Below, in pieces: positions 39,219 through 48,452 of a stretch of 64,000 nt of DNA (its first letter is position 1; every line of letters starts with the position of its first letter). Source of the stretch: Salinibacterium sp. dk2585 (GTDB lineage Bacteria; Actinomycetota; Actinomycetes; Actinomycetales; Microbacteriaceae); assembly GCF_008001035.1 (NCBI RefSeq), contig NZ_CP042856.1, positions 2,170,001 to 2,234,000 of the forward strand. The letters are read 5' to 3'. Below the pieces are notes generated by a model. The model was not told the origin of the DNA. It made no database searches and saw only the letters and a program-made list of their open reading frames with translations. The position numbers and the translations under genes are program-made.

Positions 39219-40583
39219 TCAGGAGAGCTCGTTGGACTCCAGCATGTCGGTGACGAGGGCCGCGATTGCGCTGCGCTCCGACCGCGTGAGGGTGATGTGC
39301 CCGAAGAGGGCGTGCCCCTTGAGCGCCTCGATGACGGATGCCACCCCGTCGTGCCGACCGACGCGCAGATTGTCGCGCTGGGCGACATCATGCGTGAGCA
39401 CGACGCGCGAGTTCTGCCCGATGCGGCTGAGGACCGTGAGGAGCACGTTGCGCTCGAGCGACTGCGCCTCGTCGACGATCACGAAGGCGTCGTGGAGCGA
39501 GCGGCCCCGGATGTGCGTGAGCGGCAGCACCTCCAGCAAGCCCCGGTCGATGACCTCGTCAAGCACATTCTGCGAGACGACGGAACCGAGCGTGTCGAAG
39601 ACCGCCTGCGCCCAGGGGTTCATCTTCTCGGCCGCGTCGCCCGGCAGGTAGCCGAGTTCCTGGCCGCCGACCGCGTAGAGCGGGCGGAACACCATGATCT
39701 TGCGGTGCTGCTGCTTCTCGAGCACGGCCTCGAGGCCGGCGCACAGGGCGAGCGCCGACTTGCCCGTGCCCGCGCTGCCTCCAAGCGAGACGATGCCGAC
39801 CTCGGGGTCGAGCAGCAGGTCGATCGCGAACCGCTGTTCAGCCGAGCGGCCGTGGAGGCCGAACACCTCGCGGTCACCCCGCACGAGACGCACCTCACCG
39901 CGTGCGGTCACACGCCCGAGGGCGGAGCCCCGGTCGGAGTGGATGACGAGCCCCGTGTTGATCGCGAGGTCGCCCGCGGCACGGGTCGAGAGCTGTTCCT
40001 GGTCGTAGAGTGTCGCCATTTGCTCGCTTGAGAGGTCGAGCTCGGCCATGCCCGACCATCCGGAGTCCACCGCCATCTCGGCGCGGTACTCCTCGGCAGC
40101 GAGGCCGATGGAGGCCGCCTTGACGCGCATCGGGAGGTCCTTCGACACGACCGTGACGGCGAGGCCCTCCGCCGCGAGGTTCATGGCGACGGCGAGGATG
40201 CGCGAGTCGTTGTCGCCCAGTTTCAAGCCGGAGGGCAGTGCCTCCATGCTCGAGTGATTGAGCTCGACACGGAGCGAGCCCCCATTGCCGACCGCGATGG
40301 GAAAGTCGAGTCGCTCGTGCTTGACGCGCAGCTCGTCGAGGTTACGAAGCGCCTGGCGCGCGAAGTACCCGATCTCGGGGTCGTGACGCTTGGCCTCGAG
40401 CTCCGAGATGACCACGACGGGGAGGACGACAGCGTGCTCCGCGAAGCGGAAGACCGCGCGGGGATCCGAGAGCAGCACCGAGGTATCGAGCACGTAGGTG
40501 CGCTCCGCCTGCTGCACGGTGACAGACGGCGAGGCCGCCGGCGCCTGGATCGGATTCGACTGCTCTGCCTTTGACTGGGCCAC
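39219..40583 (-). CDS. PIN-PhoH fusion protein (PhoH2-like ATPase)
   Basis: 454 residues. An N-terminal PIN ribonuclease domain (about 28-160: [13 protein letters not shown], then [22 protein letters not shown]) is fused to a PhoH ATPase/helicase domain with Walker A at 269-276 (GSAGTGKS) and Walker B-like [10 protein letters not shown]. PhoH2 proteins of this layout unwind and cleave RNA. GTG start at 40583 with GGAG seven bases upstream. The 198 bases between it and the next gene hold its promoter region, in which I see no clear motif. Confidence 0.93.
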   Translation of the reverse strand: MAQSKAEQSNPIQAPAASPSVTVQQAERTYVLDTSVLLSDPRAVFRFAEHAVVLPVVVISELEAKRHDPEIGYFARQALRNLDELRVKHERLDFPIAVGNGGSLRVELNHSSMEALPSGLKLGDNDSRILAVAMNLAAEGLAVTVVSKDLPMRVKAASIGLAAEEYRAEMAVDSGWSGMAELDLSSEQMATLYDQEQLSTRAAGDLAINTGLVIHSDRGSALGRVTARGEVRLVRGDREVFGLHGRSAEQRFAIDLLLDPEVGIVSLGGSAGTGKSALALCAGLEAVLEKQQHRKIMVFRPLYAVGGQELGYLPGDAAEKMNPWAQAVFDTLGSVVSQNVLDEVIDRGLLEVLPLTHIRGRSLHDAFVIVDEAQSLERNVLLTVLSRIGQNSRVVLTHDVAQRDNLRVGRHDGVASVIEALKGHALFGHITLTRSERSAIAALVTDMLESNELS

Positions 40584-40781
40584 ATTCGCTCCATTCCCGA
40601 GCGCTAGGCGCTCGGTTTCTCAACGAAACGGCCGTGCCCGCTCTGGTCGGGCGAACTCGAAACGAACTTGCGTGGCCGTCTCGATCAGGCGCCATACCTG
40701 ATGACTCTGACGCTACGTCCGCGCAGGCGCTGCGGGGTGAGCGACACGCGGCCGAAGGTTACGGACGCGTGAACAGCCGCA

Positions 40782-41945
40782 TCAGGCGGAAACGCCCGCT
40801 GCGAACTCGGCGAACGCCATCCGAAGCAGCGACAGGGTCTCGTCGCTCGTCGACACGTGCGGGCTGAATCGGATGCTGCTGCTGCGCACCGTCGCGGAGA
40901 CGGCATGGTTGTGCAGGGCCGCCGCGAGCGGGGTGACGTGTGCCGCATCGGGTTCCACGACGACGATGCCGGCGCGCTCGTCCGCCGCGCGGGGCGAGAT
41001 AACGGGCAGGCCGTACTCGTCGATGACGGCGAGCACCTGGTCGACCCGTTCACGGAGCCCAGCCTCAGCCTGGTCGATGCCGACGACATCGAGCCGCTCG
41101 AGTGCGGTCGCGAGACGCGCCTGGGCGGCGGGCCGAGGGCGAGAGAGCGCGAACGACGACGCCGCACGCGGAGCCTCTGGGACATCCGTCTCCCCTCCCG
41201 TCCCACCCGTTTCGAGGAAGTCGGCCGGCTCGCCGAGCCAGCCGGAGAGCACGGGCTCGATCCGTTCGAGGGCCCGGTCGCTCATGACGAGGAAGCCCGT
41301 GCCGCGACCGGCACGCAGCCACTTCTGCCCACCGGACACAATGACATCCGCAACTTCCCATGGCGCATCGACAGCGCCGAAGGCCTGCACCGCGTCGACA
41401 ATGAGAAGGCGGTCGCCGATGACCTGGCGGATGCCCTCGAGGTCGATGCGATAGCCGGTGCGGAAGTCGACCGCGCTCACGAGGACGGCTGTGACCTCCT
41501 CCGGTAGCTCGCGGAAGGTACCAGGGGTCACTCGGCCATACTCGGGCTCGACCCAGAGCGGCTGCAGTCGACCGAGGGCGCGCTGGGCTCTTGCGATCGC
41601 GAAGAGGGTGCTCGGGTATTCGGCGGGAGAGAGTGCGACGATGCCCTCCAGCCCGAACATGGTGTGCATGAGCCCCGTGCTCGTGTCGGGCTGGAACACC
41701 ACCTGGTCGCTCTCGAAGCCCGTGGCCATCGCGACGGCGTCGCGCATTCGCTCGTCATGCTGCTCGGCCGAGTCGAGGGTGCCGAACCGGGCCCGGCTCG
41801 TGAGCTCGGCGACCATGCGTTCCTCGGCGATGACGGGCTCGCCCGCGGGCCCGAGGTAGGCGAAGTTGAGGTAGCCGGGATCCTCCGCGAAGTCGGTGAC
41901 GTATTCGGCGAGCGGAGCGGCGGGGGGCGTGCGGCGACGGATCAC
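40782..41945 (-). CDS. class V aminotransferase-fold PLP enzyme
   Basis: 387 residues of the cysteine desulfurase/isopenicillin N epimerase-like fold. PLP lysine in VSGGQKWLRAGRG (about 220-232), aspartate in LLIVDAVQAFGAVD (about 195-208). The substrate cannot be told from sequence. I chose GTG at 41945, which overlaps the uppS stop by 4 bases (GTGA), so the gene is coupled to uppS. The frame continues to 42062 antisense-like within uppS. Confidence 0.85.
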   Translation of the reverse strand: MIRRRTPPAAPLAEYVTDFAEDPGYLNFAYLGPAGEPVIAEERMVAELTSRARFGTLDSAEQHDERMRDAVAMATGFESDQVVFQPDTSTGLMHTMFGLEGIVALSPAEYPSTLFAIARAQRALGRLQPLWVEPEYGRVTPGTFRELPEEVTAVLVSAVDFRTGYRIDLEGIRQVIGDRLLIVDAVQAFGAVDAPWEVADVIVSGGQKWLRAGRGTGFLVMSDRALERIEPVLSGWLGEPADFLETGGTGGETDVPEAPRAASSFALSRPRPAAQARLATALERLDVVGIDQAEAGLRERVDQVLAVIDEYGLPVISPRAADERAGIVVVEPDAAHVTPLAAALHNHAVSATVRSSSIRFSPHVSTSDETLSLLRMAFAEFAAGVSA

Positions 41946-42727
41946 GACCCGAACCTCCGGTTGCGCGTCGCGTAATCGCGCAGGGCGCGCAGGAAGTCGA
42001 CCTCTCGGAGGTCTGGCCCCAGCGCCTCGACGAAATAGAACTCGCTGTGGGCGCTCTGCCACAGCATGAAGTCGCTGAGCCGTTGCTCGCCCGAGGTGCG
42101 GATGACGAGGTCTGGGTCGGGCTGCCCGCCCGTGTACAGGTGGTTGCCGATGAGCTCCGGCGTGAGGATGTCTGCCAGGGCGTCGAGCGTGCCGCCCTTG
42201 CTGTCGTGTTCCTGCACGATGCTGCGCATGGCGTCGGCGATCTCGCGACGGCCGCCGTAGCCGACGGCCAGGTTGATGTGGAGGCCCTTCTTGCCCTCCG
42301 TGCGCGCCTCAGCCGCCTTCAGCGCGTGCACGAGCGGCTCGGGAAGGCCTTCGGGTGAACCGACGTGCTGCACCCGCCAGTCACGATAGTGCGAGAGGTC
42401 TTCTGCGAGGTCAGCGATGATCTCGAACAGCCCGTGCAACTCCTCCTCCTTGCGACCGACGAGGTTGTCGGTCGACAGCAGGTAGAGCGTCGCGTGCTTG
42501 ATGCCGAGGTCGTCACACCACACGAGGAACTCGCGAAACTTCGCCGCGCCCGCCCGATGCCCGTGCGCCACGGCCCCAAGCGAGCGCTGCCGCGCCCAGC
42601 GGCGGTTGCCGTCAAGGATCATTGCCACATGCTTCGGCAGCTCCTGCGTGGCGAGCCAGCGCCGGATGCGGTTCTGGTACAGCCCATAGAGGATGCCGCG
42701 TCCCAGGGGGACTTCCCGTTTTCGCAC
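41942..42727 (-). CDS. uppS: polyprenyl diphosphate synthase (UppS family)
   Basis: 261 residues. A cis-prenyltransferase that extends farnesyl or geranyl diphosphate with isopentenyl diphosphate for cell-wall lipid carriers. The catalytic D39 lies in HVAMILDGNRRWARQR, and the C-terminal RTSGEQRLSDFMLWQSAHSE is diagnostic. Actinobacteria often have two paralogues, so the chain length made is not certain. GTG start with TAGCGT six bases upstream, no ribosome site. Confidence 0.93.
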   Translation of the reverse strand: MRKREVPLGRGILYGLYQNRIRRWLATQELPKHVAMILDGNRRWARQRSLGAVAHGHRAGAAKFREFLVWCDDLGIKHATLYLLSTDNLVGRKEEELHGLFEIIADLAEDLSHYRDWRVQHVGSPEGLPEPLVHALKAAEARTEGKKGLHINLAVGYGGRREIADAMRSIVQEHDSKGGTLDALADILTPELIGNHLYTGGQPDPDLVIRTSGEQRLSDFMLWQSAHSEFYFVEALGPDLREVDFLRALRDYATRNRRFGS

Positions 42728-42733
42728 GGGTAT

Positions 42734-42802
42734 ACGCTAGCCCACCGCGCCGATGAGACTCGGTTTCCTTTCAGGATCGTTCTCCCAGCCAACCCATAGA
42801 AT
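42734..42802. promoter_or_regulatory. divergent leaderless promoters of uppS and the hemolysin III gene
   Basis: TAGCGT on the minus strand (42734-42739) lies six bases before the uppS GTG. TAGAAT on the plus strand (42797-42802) lies six bases before the ATG at 42809. Confidence 0.6.
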
Positions 42803-42808
42803 CCGGTC

Positions 42809-43561
42809 ATGACCAGCCCCGACTCTCGCGGAACCGGGTCGAGCACCGCCAATGAACCCGGTACCGACCTGCCCAACGTCCCCCTCCTCGACGACGAGCG
42901 GGAACGGCACGGTGCGGAGGTCGAGGCCAAGCCGACCTGGCGGGGATGGATCCACGCGGGGACCTTCCCGCTCACGATCGTGCTCGGGGCCGTGCTCATC
43001 GTCGTGGCACACGGTACTGCCGCGAAGGTGTCGTCGGCGGTCTTCATCGCCTCTTCGATGCTGCTCTTCGGCATCTCGGCGCTCTACCACCGCTTCAACT
43101 GGAGCGACCGCGCCAAGCGCATCCTCAAGCGACTCGACCACGCCAACATCTTCCTGCTCATCGCCGGTTCCTACACGCCCATCACGGTGCTCGCGCTGCC
43201 GGAGGAGAAGGCGTGGCTGCTGCTCTCGCTCGTGTGGGGCGGTGCCATCCTGGGCATCGGCTTCAGAATGTTCTGGCTCAACGCCCCGCGGTGGCTCTAC
43301 GTGCCTCTGTACCTGCTGCTCGGCTGGGCCGCCGTGATGTTCATGGGCGATTTCTTCCGCGCTGATCCCGCCATGATGACCCTCATCATCGTGGGCGGGC
43401 TCTGCTATACGGTGGGCGCGGTCGTCTACGGCATGAAGAAGCCGAACCCCGTGCCCGGGGTCTTCGGCTTCCACGAGATCTTCCACACCTTGACGCTCAT
43501 CGCGTTCCTCTGCCACTGGACGGGCATCCTGCTCGTCGCAATCAACCCGCCGTTCGCCTAG
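42809..43561 (+). CDS. hemolysin III family (PAQR/YqfA-like) membrane protein
   Basis: 250 residues. An N-terminal hydrophilic tail of about 45 residues, then seven membrane segments. Family motifs are SALYHRFNWS (about 90-99), DHANIFLLIAGSYTP (about 110-124) and FHEIFHTLTLIAFLCHW near the end, whose histidines form the metal site of PAQR proteins. Despite the name the bacterial role is not haemolysis, and the family is linked to lipid homeostasis. TAGAAT lies six bases before the ATG. Confidence 0.9.
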   Translation: MTSPDSRGTGSSTANEPGTDLPNVPLLDDERERHGAEVEAKPTWRGWIHAGTFPLTIVLGAVLIVVAHGTAAKVSSAVFIASSMLLFGISALYHRFNWSDRAKRILKRLDHANIFLLIAGSYTPITVLALPEEKAWLLLSLVWGGAILGIGFRMFWLNAPRWLYVPLYLLLGWAAVMFMGDFFRADPAMMTLIIVGGLCYTVGAVVYGMKKPNPVPGVFGFHEIFHTLTLIAFLCHWTGILLVAINPPFA

Positions 43562-43573
43562 CGGCTGGCCAGC

Positions 43574-43861
43574 TCAGGCGGAGGGGTCGGGCTTCTGCTC
43601 GGCCTGCTCGGCCTGCTCGGCCTGCTCGGCCTGCTCGGCCTGCTCGGCGGCGAGCTTCTCGCGGATCTCGGTGCGGTAGCGGGTGCGGCGCACCCGCCGG
43701 TTCATGTCGATCGCAATGAACACGACCGCGGCGGCCACCAGGAACGTCGCGATGAAGCCGATGACACCCGGCGTGACCGTGTTGGGGTCGAACTCCGCAT
43801 CCTCGGCAGCCCGCAGGATCGCGAAGAGCATGGTGGTGGACTCGATAACGAGTGCACTCAT
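43574..43861 (-). CDS. small membrane protein with (Ala-Glu-Gln)6 tail, coupled to mca
   Basis: 95 residues with two hydrophobic segments (about 6-20 and 29-50), then a basic stretch and a helical AEQ repeat near the C-terminus. No family recognised. Similar small proteins follow mca in related genomes as far as I recall. Its ATG overlaps the mca stop by 4 bases, so it is made with mca. The repeat could form a short coiled coil. Confidence 0.65.
   Translation of the reverse strand: MSALVIESTTMLFAILRAAEDAEFDPNTVTPGVIGFIATFLVAAAVVFIAIDMNRRVRRTRYRTEIREKLAAEQAEQAEQAEQAEQAEQKPDPSA
43595..43648 (-). repeat. six perfect 9-base tandem repeats
   Basis: CTGCTCGGC is repeated six times without change, encoding AEQ six times on the minus strand. 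Perfect identity suggests recent slippage expansion. Unit length keeps the frame. Confidence 0.95.
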
Positions 43862-44754
43862 GCGCTCGCCTCCTCACTGCTGGCGGGTTCGCCAGTGTCG
43901 CTGATGCCGGCGAACAGGTCGTCCTCCGGGGTCGTGGTCGGCACGCGTGACTGCACGAGCTCGTAGTCTTCGAAGGGCCATGCCTCCATCTGGAGCTCGA
44001 GCGTCCAGAAGAAGAACGAGCTGTCGGGCGGCACCTGGCTCGCATGGGCGCGCAGGGCGGCATCGCGAACCTCGAAGAAGTCGCCGCAGGGCACGTGGGT
44101 CGTCGCCGTGTCTGGCTTGGTGCCCATCCAGCCGAGCATCCGATCGACCTCCTCAAGGAGGTGCGACTCGGGGTCACGGGCCCGCAGGGCATCCGCGAGG
44201 GCATTGATCTTGGTGGGATTGAAGCCGCGGTCGTAGTAGACCTTCTGCACCTGCCAGGGCTCCCCCGCCTCTGGATAGCGCTCGGCATCCGCCGCCGCCT
44301 CGACCGCGAACATCGTCACGTCGTGCGTCTTGATGTGGTCCGGATGCGGGTAGCCGCCGTTCTCGTCATAGGTCACAACGACCTGCGGCTGGAACTCACG
44401 GATAATGCTGACGAGCGGGGCCCCGGAGTGCTCGACGGGGATCGTCGCGAAGGAGTTCGCTGGCAGGAGCTCACCCTCGGCGGGCAGGCCGGAGTCCATG
44501 TAGCCGAGCCAGCGGTGCTGGACACCAAGCACCTCCTGCGCCTTCGCCATCTCGTAGCGGCGAAACCCACCCATGTCGCGATCGGCCATCGCGCGCGGGT
44601 CGAGGCCCTCGTAGAGCACGTCACCGCGCTCACCGCCCGTGCAACTCACGACCATGACCTCTGCGCCCTGCGCGAGGTAGTAGGCCGCGGTCGCAGCACC
44701 CTTGCTCGACTCATCGTCGGGGTGGGCATGCACGGCCAAGAGTCGCCTGGTCAC
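43858..44754 (-). CDS. mca: mycothiol S-conjugate amidase
   Basis: 298 residues. A zinc amidase that cleaves mycothiol-toxin adducts to a mercapturic acid and GlcN-inositol. The zinc motif HAHPDDESSKG (HPDDE at 11-15) and VTYDENGGYPHPDHIKTHDV are typical. YYDRGFNPTKINAL, in the C-terminal half, helps separate Mca from MshB. AAGGAGCACC precedes the GTG start. It marks the host as a mycothiol-producing actinobacterium. Confidence 0.95.
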   Translation of the reverse strand: MTRRLLAVHAHPDDESSKGAATAAYYLAQGAEVMVVSCTGGERGDVLYEGLDPRAMADRDMGGFRRYEMAKAQEVLGVQHRWLGYMDSGLPAEGELLPANSFATIPVEHSGAPLVSIIREFQPQVVVTYDENGGYPHPDHIKTHDVTMFAVEAAADAERYPEAGEPWQVQKVYYDRGFNPTKINALADALRARDPESHLLEEVDRMLGWMGTKPDTATTHVPCGDFFEVRDAALRAHASQVPPDSSFFFWTLELQMEAWPFEDYELVQSRVPTTTPEDDLFAGISDTGEPASSEEASA

Positions 44755-44803
44755 GGTGCTCCTTCAATGCGAATAGTCTTGAAGACAAGCGTAAGGGGAG
44801 ACA

Positions 44804-45244
44804 GTGACAGGCGTAGACCAGGCGGGCGAGAACTTCGCGACAGCCACGGATGCAGCCGCTCTCGACGCTCGCTACGGCCGCACCCCACAGCGCCGCGCCC
44901 GCCAGAGACTGCTCGCGTGGGCCAGCGCGATCGCCGTCGCACTTGTCTTCGTGGCGTGGGTCGCGTGGGCTGCCTTCGACGGCACGGCGGCTTCACTCCA
45001 GTCCAGGATGCTCGGCTCAGACATCCGGGCGGATCGCAGCGTCGTCATCACCTACGAGGTCAGTGCACCGGCGGGTTCCGAAGTCTCGTGTGCCCTCGAG
45101 GTGCAGAACGACAAGCATGCGATCGTGGGCTGGAAGATCGTCGACCTGCCGGCATCCGAACGCTACACACGAACCTTCACCGACGAGGTGCGCACGGTGG
45201 ATCAGGGCGTCACAGGCTTGATCTACCGCTGCTGGCTGACGTAG
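44804..45244 (+). CDS. DUF4307 membrane-anchored protein
   Basis: 146 residues. LDARYGRTPQRRAR, one membrane segment (about 36-58) and an extracellular domain ending IVDLPASERYTRTFTDEVRT and a C-terminal cysteine. This matches DUF4307, an actinobacterial family found between mca and greA, as here. Function unknown. GTG start with AAGGGGAGA upstream. A terminator hairpin follows. Confidence 0.85.
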   Translation: MTGVDQAGENFATATDAAALDARYGRTPQRRARQRLLAWASAIAVALVFVAWVAWAAFDGTAASLQSRMLGSDIRADRSVVITYEVSAPAGSEVSCALEVQNDKHAIVGWKIVDLPASERYTRTFTDEVRTVDQGVTGLIYRCWLT

Positions 45245-45257
45245 TATCGCCTCAGAC

Positions 45258-45281
45258 GAGATCGGCCGGTTGGCCGATCTC
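45258..45281 (+). terminator. terminator hairpin between DUF4307 gene and greA
   Basis: GAGATCGGCC (45258-45267), loop GGTT, GGCCGATCTC (45272-45281): ten perfect pairs, followed by ATTCGTTT. It lies 13 bases after the DUF4307 stop. Confidence 0.85.
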
Positions 45282-45374
45282 ATTCGTTTATGCGAGTCGA
45301 TCAAAAGATCCGCATACATACGGGCCGCACCTCCTTCCCTGGCGAGCGGCCCCTTCGTGTTGAGGGAGTACACC

Positions 45375-45869
45375 ATGTCCGGGCAGATCACGGAAACTTG
45401 GCTGACGCAAGAGGCATACGACCGGCGCAAGGCCGAACTCGAACATCTCTCGGGCGAGGGCCGCTCGGAGATCGCGAAGCGCATCGAGGCGGCACGCGAA
45501 GAGGGCGACCTCAAGGAGAACGGCGGCTACCACGCTGCCAAGGAGGAGCAGGGCAAGATCGAGGCGCGCATTCGCGTGCTCACGGAACTCCTGCGCCACG
45601 CCAAGGTCGGCGAGCCCGCCGAGGCCGGCATCGTCGCCTCCGGCAGCGTCGTGACGGCGCTCGTCATGGGTGATGAAGAGGTCTTCCTTCTCGGCAGCCG
45701 CGAGATCGTCGACGACGAGGCCGACATCGAGCTCGATGTCTACAGCGAGGGCAGCCCGCTCGGCGAGGCCATCATGGGCCTCAAGGTCGGCGACAAGACC
45801 TCCTACACGGCGCCGAACGGCCGCGAGATCTCGGTCGAGATCAAGAAGGTCGAGCCCTACCAGCCGTAG
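45375..45869 (+). CDS. greA: transcription elongation factor GreA
   Basis: 164 residues. GreA enters the RNA polymerase secondary channel and triggers transcript cleavage to rescue stalled complexes. The N-terminal coiled coil includes EEGDLKENGGYHAAKEEQGK, whose DxxEN/D tip acidic residues are present, and the C-terminal FKBP-like domain ends with TSYTAPNGREISVEIKKVEPY. I chose the ATG at 45375 with GGGAG upstream. The leader between the terminator and the start is about 90 bases. Confidence 0.95.
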   Translation: MSGQITETWLTQEAYDRRKAELEHLSGEGRSEIAKRIEAAREEGDLKENGGYHAAKEEQGKIEARIRVLTELLRHAKVGEPAEAGIVASGSVVTALVMGDEEVFLLGSREIVDDEADIELDVYSEGSPLGEAIMGLKVGDKTSYTAPNGREISVEIKKVEPYQP

Positions 45870-45897
45870 CGTTCGTGATTCAGGACGACCTGAGACC

Positions 45898-47166
45898 TCA
45901 GAAGTCGATGCGCGGGTCGTAGCCGGCTTCGCGCAGACGCTCGAGCACGCGCTGCACATGCTCGGGACCTCGCGTCTCGATGCTCAACTCGATCTCGACC
46001 TCGCCCATGAGTGCGTTGCGGTTGTGTCGCGTGTGCAGCACCTCGACGACGTTGGCGTTGGCCTCGCTGATGAGCTCGGCGATGCGGGCCAACTGTCCGG
46101 GACGGTCGGGCAGCAGGAGTCGCAGCTTGAGGTAGCGATCGGATGCCACGAGGCCGCGTGAGATTACACGCTCCATGACCTGCGGGTCGATGTTGCCGCC
46201 GCTGAGGATCGCGACCGTCACACCGGTGTTCTTGACTTTGCCCGTGAGGATCGCCGCGACCGCGGCGGCACCGGCAGGCTCAACTACCAGCTTGGCGCGC
46301 TCAAGCAGCACCAGCAGGGCGCGGGCGATGTCGTCATCCGTCACCGTGACGATCTCATCGACGGTCTCGCGGATGATGTCGAAGTTGAGCACACCGGGCG
46401 TTGCGACGGCGATTCCGTCGGCGATCGTGGGGGCGACGATGACCGGCGTGGGGCAACCGGCTGCGATCGAGCCCGGGTACGGGGCGGCATTCGCGGCCTG
46501 CACGCCGATGACCCGCACGGGCCGCCCGAGGGTCGCGAGCTTCTGGTGGAGGGCGCTCGCGACACCGGCCGCGAGCCCTCCGCCGCCGATGGGCACGATG
46601 ACGGTCTCAAGCTCGGGCACCTGCTCGAGCATCTCGAATGCGAGCGTGCCCTGGCCCGCCACGACATCGTGGTGGTCGAAGGGCGGGATCAGCACGGCGC
46701 CAGTCGACGCCGCGAAGGCGGCGGCGGCGCGCAGCGGCTCCTCGACCGTGTGCCCGCGCAGCACGACCTCGGCGCCGTAGCTGCGTGTCGCCTGCAGCTT
46801 CGGCAGCGCCACGCCGACCGGCATGAAGATCGTCGCGGCGATGCCGAGCTCGCGGGCCGCGAAGGCAACGCCCTGCGCGTGATTGCCGGCCGAGGCGGCC
46901 ACGACGCCGCGCGCACGCTCCTCGGGCGAGAGCTGCGAGAGCCGATTGTAGGCCCCCCGGATCTTGTAGGAACCCGTGCGCTGCAGCGACTCGCACTTGA
47001 GGTGCACGGGGGCGCCGACGAGATCCGAGAGGTAGCGCGAGCTCTCCATGGGGGTGACCTGCGCGACCTTGCTCACGCGCTCGCAGGCCGCCTCGAACTC
47101 CGCGAGTGTCGGGCCGGGAATGGCGCGCGCCTCGGTGGTCGCCGTCGCTGCTGTCGTGTCAGTCAT
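45898..47166 (-). CDS. ilvA: threonine ammonia-lyase (threonine dehydratase)
   Basis: 422 residues. A PLP enzyme converting threonine to 2-oxobutanoate for isoleucine synthesis or catabolism. PLP lysine K68 (RTGSYKIRGAYNRL), glycine loop IGGGGLAAGVA, and a C-terminal ACT domain (about 340-422: RPGQLARIAELISEANANVVEV). One short ACT domain, as in many actinobacterial enzymes. AAGGAG precedes the ATG. It overlaps the upstream AI-2E-type gene by 8 bases. Confidence 0.94.
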   Translation of the reverse strand: MTDTTAATATTEARAIPGPTLAEFEAACERVSKVAQVTPMESSRYLSDLVGAPVHLKCESLQRTGSYKIRGAYNRLSQLSPEERARGVVAASAGNHAQGVAFAARELGIAATIFMPVGVALPKLQATRSYGAEVVLRGHTVEEPLRAAAAFAASTGAVLIPPFDHHDVVAGQGTLAFEMLEQVPELETVIVPIGGGGLAAGVASALHQKLATLGRPVRVIGVQAANAAPYPGSIAAGCPTPVIVAPTIADGIAVATPGVLNFDIIRETVDEIVTVTDDDIARALLVLLERAKLVVEPAGAAAVAAILTGKVKNTGVTVAILSGGNIDPQVMERVISRGLVASDRYLKLRLLLPDRPGQLARIAELISEANANVVEVLHTRHNRNALMGEVEIELSIETRGPEHVQRVLERLREAGYDPRIDF

Positions 47167-48349
47167 TGCCTGGCTCCTTCCGCCGAGTCACCGATCGTCG
47201 TGAGGGGCTGGTCTCCCTGCCCCCCTCCTCCGCAAGGGAGACGCCACCCGGCTCCTTCCACCGCTGGCGCGCGATGTACCCGACCATGACGTTGAGCGTC
47301 GCAACGACGGGCACCGCGAAGAGCGCGCCGGGGATGCCCGCGAGGAAGCTTCCTCCGGCGACGGCGAGCACGACCGCGAGCGGATGAATCTTGACCGCGT
47401 TGCCCATGATGAGCGGCTGCAGCACGTGGCTCTCGACCTGCTGCACCACGAGCACGATGCCGAGCATGATGAGCGCGACGACGATGTCCTTGAAGACGAG
47501 GGCGATGAAGACCGCGAGGGCACCCGTGAGCACGGCCCCGATGATCGGCACGAAGGCGCCGAGGAAGACCGCGACTGCGATCGGCACGACGAGCGGCAAC
47601 TGGAGGATGAAGGCTCCGAGGCCGATGCCGATCGCATCGATCGCTGCGACGAAGATCTGCACCTTGACGAACTGCGTGAGCGTGCCCCACCCCGCACGAC
47701 CCGAGCCATCGATCGCGGGGCGAGCGGCCACGGGGAAGATCCGCACGAACCAGCGCCAGATCGTGCGCCCGTCGACGACAATGATGATCGTCGCGAAGAT
47801 CACGAGGAAGAGTCCCGCGACGAAGTGGCCCGCGGTCGAGCCGATCGACATCGCGCCGCTCACAAGCACTTCGCTGTCGCGCTGCACGCTGGTCCAGATC
47901 TCCGCCGCGTACTCCGTGATCTGCGCTTCAGTGAGGTGCAGGGGGGATGCGAGCAGGAAGTCCTTGAACTCTTCCCACGCCTCGAGCGACTGCACCTGGA
48001 GTTGGGGCAGCCCCGCGCGCACCTCCAGGACGATGAGCACGACGAGACCACCGACACAGGTCACGAGGCCGACGAGGGCGGTGATGATTGCGAGCCAGCG
48101 GGGCCAACGGTGCCGCTGCAGGAACTGCGAGAAGGGAACGAGCAGCGCGCTGATGAGGATCGCGATCATGAGCGGCACAACGATGATGCGAAGCTCCATG
48201 ATGAGGAAGACCAGGAGAGCGACGACCGCCGCGATCGCGAGGATGCGCCACGACCAAGCGCCGGCGACACGCATGCCGCGCGGCACCAACTCGTCTTCGC
48301 GGGCGCGCGGCGGCACGGAGGGAGAGGACTTGCTCCGACCGAAGATCAC
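47159..48349 (-). CDS. AI-2E (PerM) family transporter
   Basis: 396 residues with about eight membrane segments, including paired N-terminal helices (LLVFLIMELRIIVVPLMIAI) and C-terminal FLGAFVPIIGAVLTGALAVF. The family holds autoinducer-2 exporters and proton/sodium antiporters, so the substrate is open. Coupling to ilvA by an 8-base overlap hints at amino-acid or metabolite export, but this is inference. GTG start, with TAGACT six bases upstream. Confidence 0.87.
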   Translation of the reverse strand: MIFGRSKSSPSVPPRAREDELVPRGMRVAGAWSWRILAIAAVVALLVFLIMELRIIVVPLMIAILISALLVPFSQFLQRHRWPRWLAIITALVGLVTCVGGLVVLIVLEVRAGLPQLQVQSLEAWEEFKDFLLASPLHLTEAQITEYAAEIWTSVQRDSEVLVSGAMSIGSTAGHFVAGLFLVIFATIIIVVDGRTIWRWFVRIFPVAARPAIDGSGRAGWGTLTQFVKVQIFVAAIDAIGIGLGAFILQLPLVVPIAVAVFLGAFVPIIGAVLTGALAVFIALVFKDIVVALIMLGIVLVVQQVESHVLQPLIMGNAVKIHPLAVVLAVAGGSFLAGIPGALFAVPVVATLNVMVGYIARQRWKEPGGVSLAEEGGRETSPSRRSVTRRKEPGND

Positions 48350-48355
48350 CCGGCA

Positions 48356-48361
48356 AGTCTA
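48356..48361 (-). promoter_or_regulatory. -10 box of the AI-2E family gene (leaderless type)
   Basis: TAGACT on the minus strand, six bases, then the GTG at 48349. It would also serve ilvA. Confidence 0.5.
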
Positions 48362-48452
48362 GACGCGCAAGGCCCCACCGCCCCCCTGTATTCCGAAGGA
48401 CGCATACAAGCGGATCGCGCGGTGTCGGTGGGCGGGGTTAGTGTCGGAGATC

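Noticed and set aside
43595-43648. Non-coding microsatellite
   Set aside because: The repeat keeps the frame of a small gene coupled to mca, so it is part of a coding sequence.
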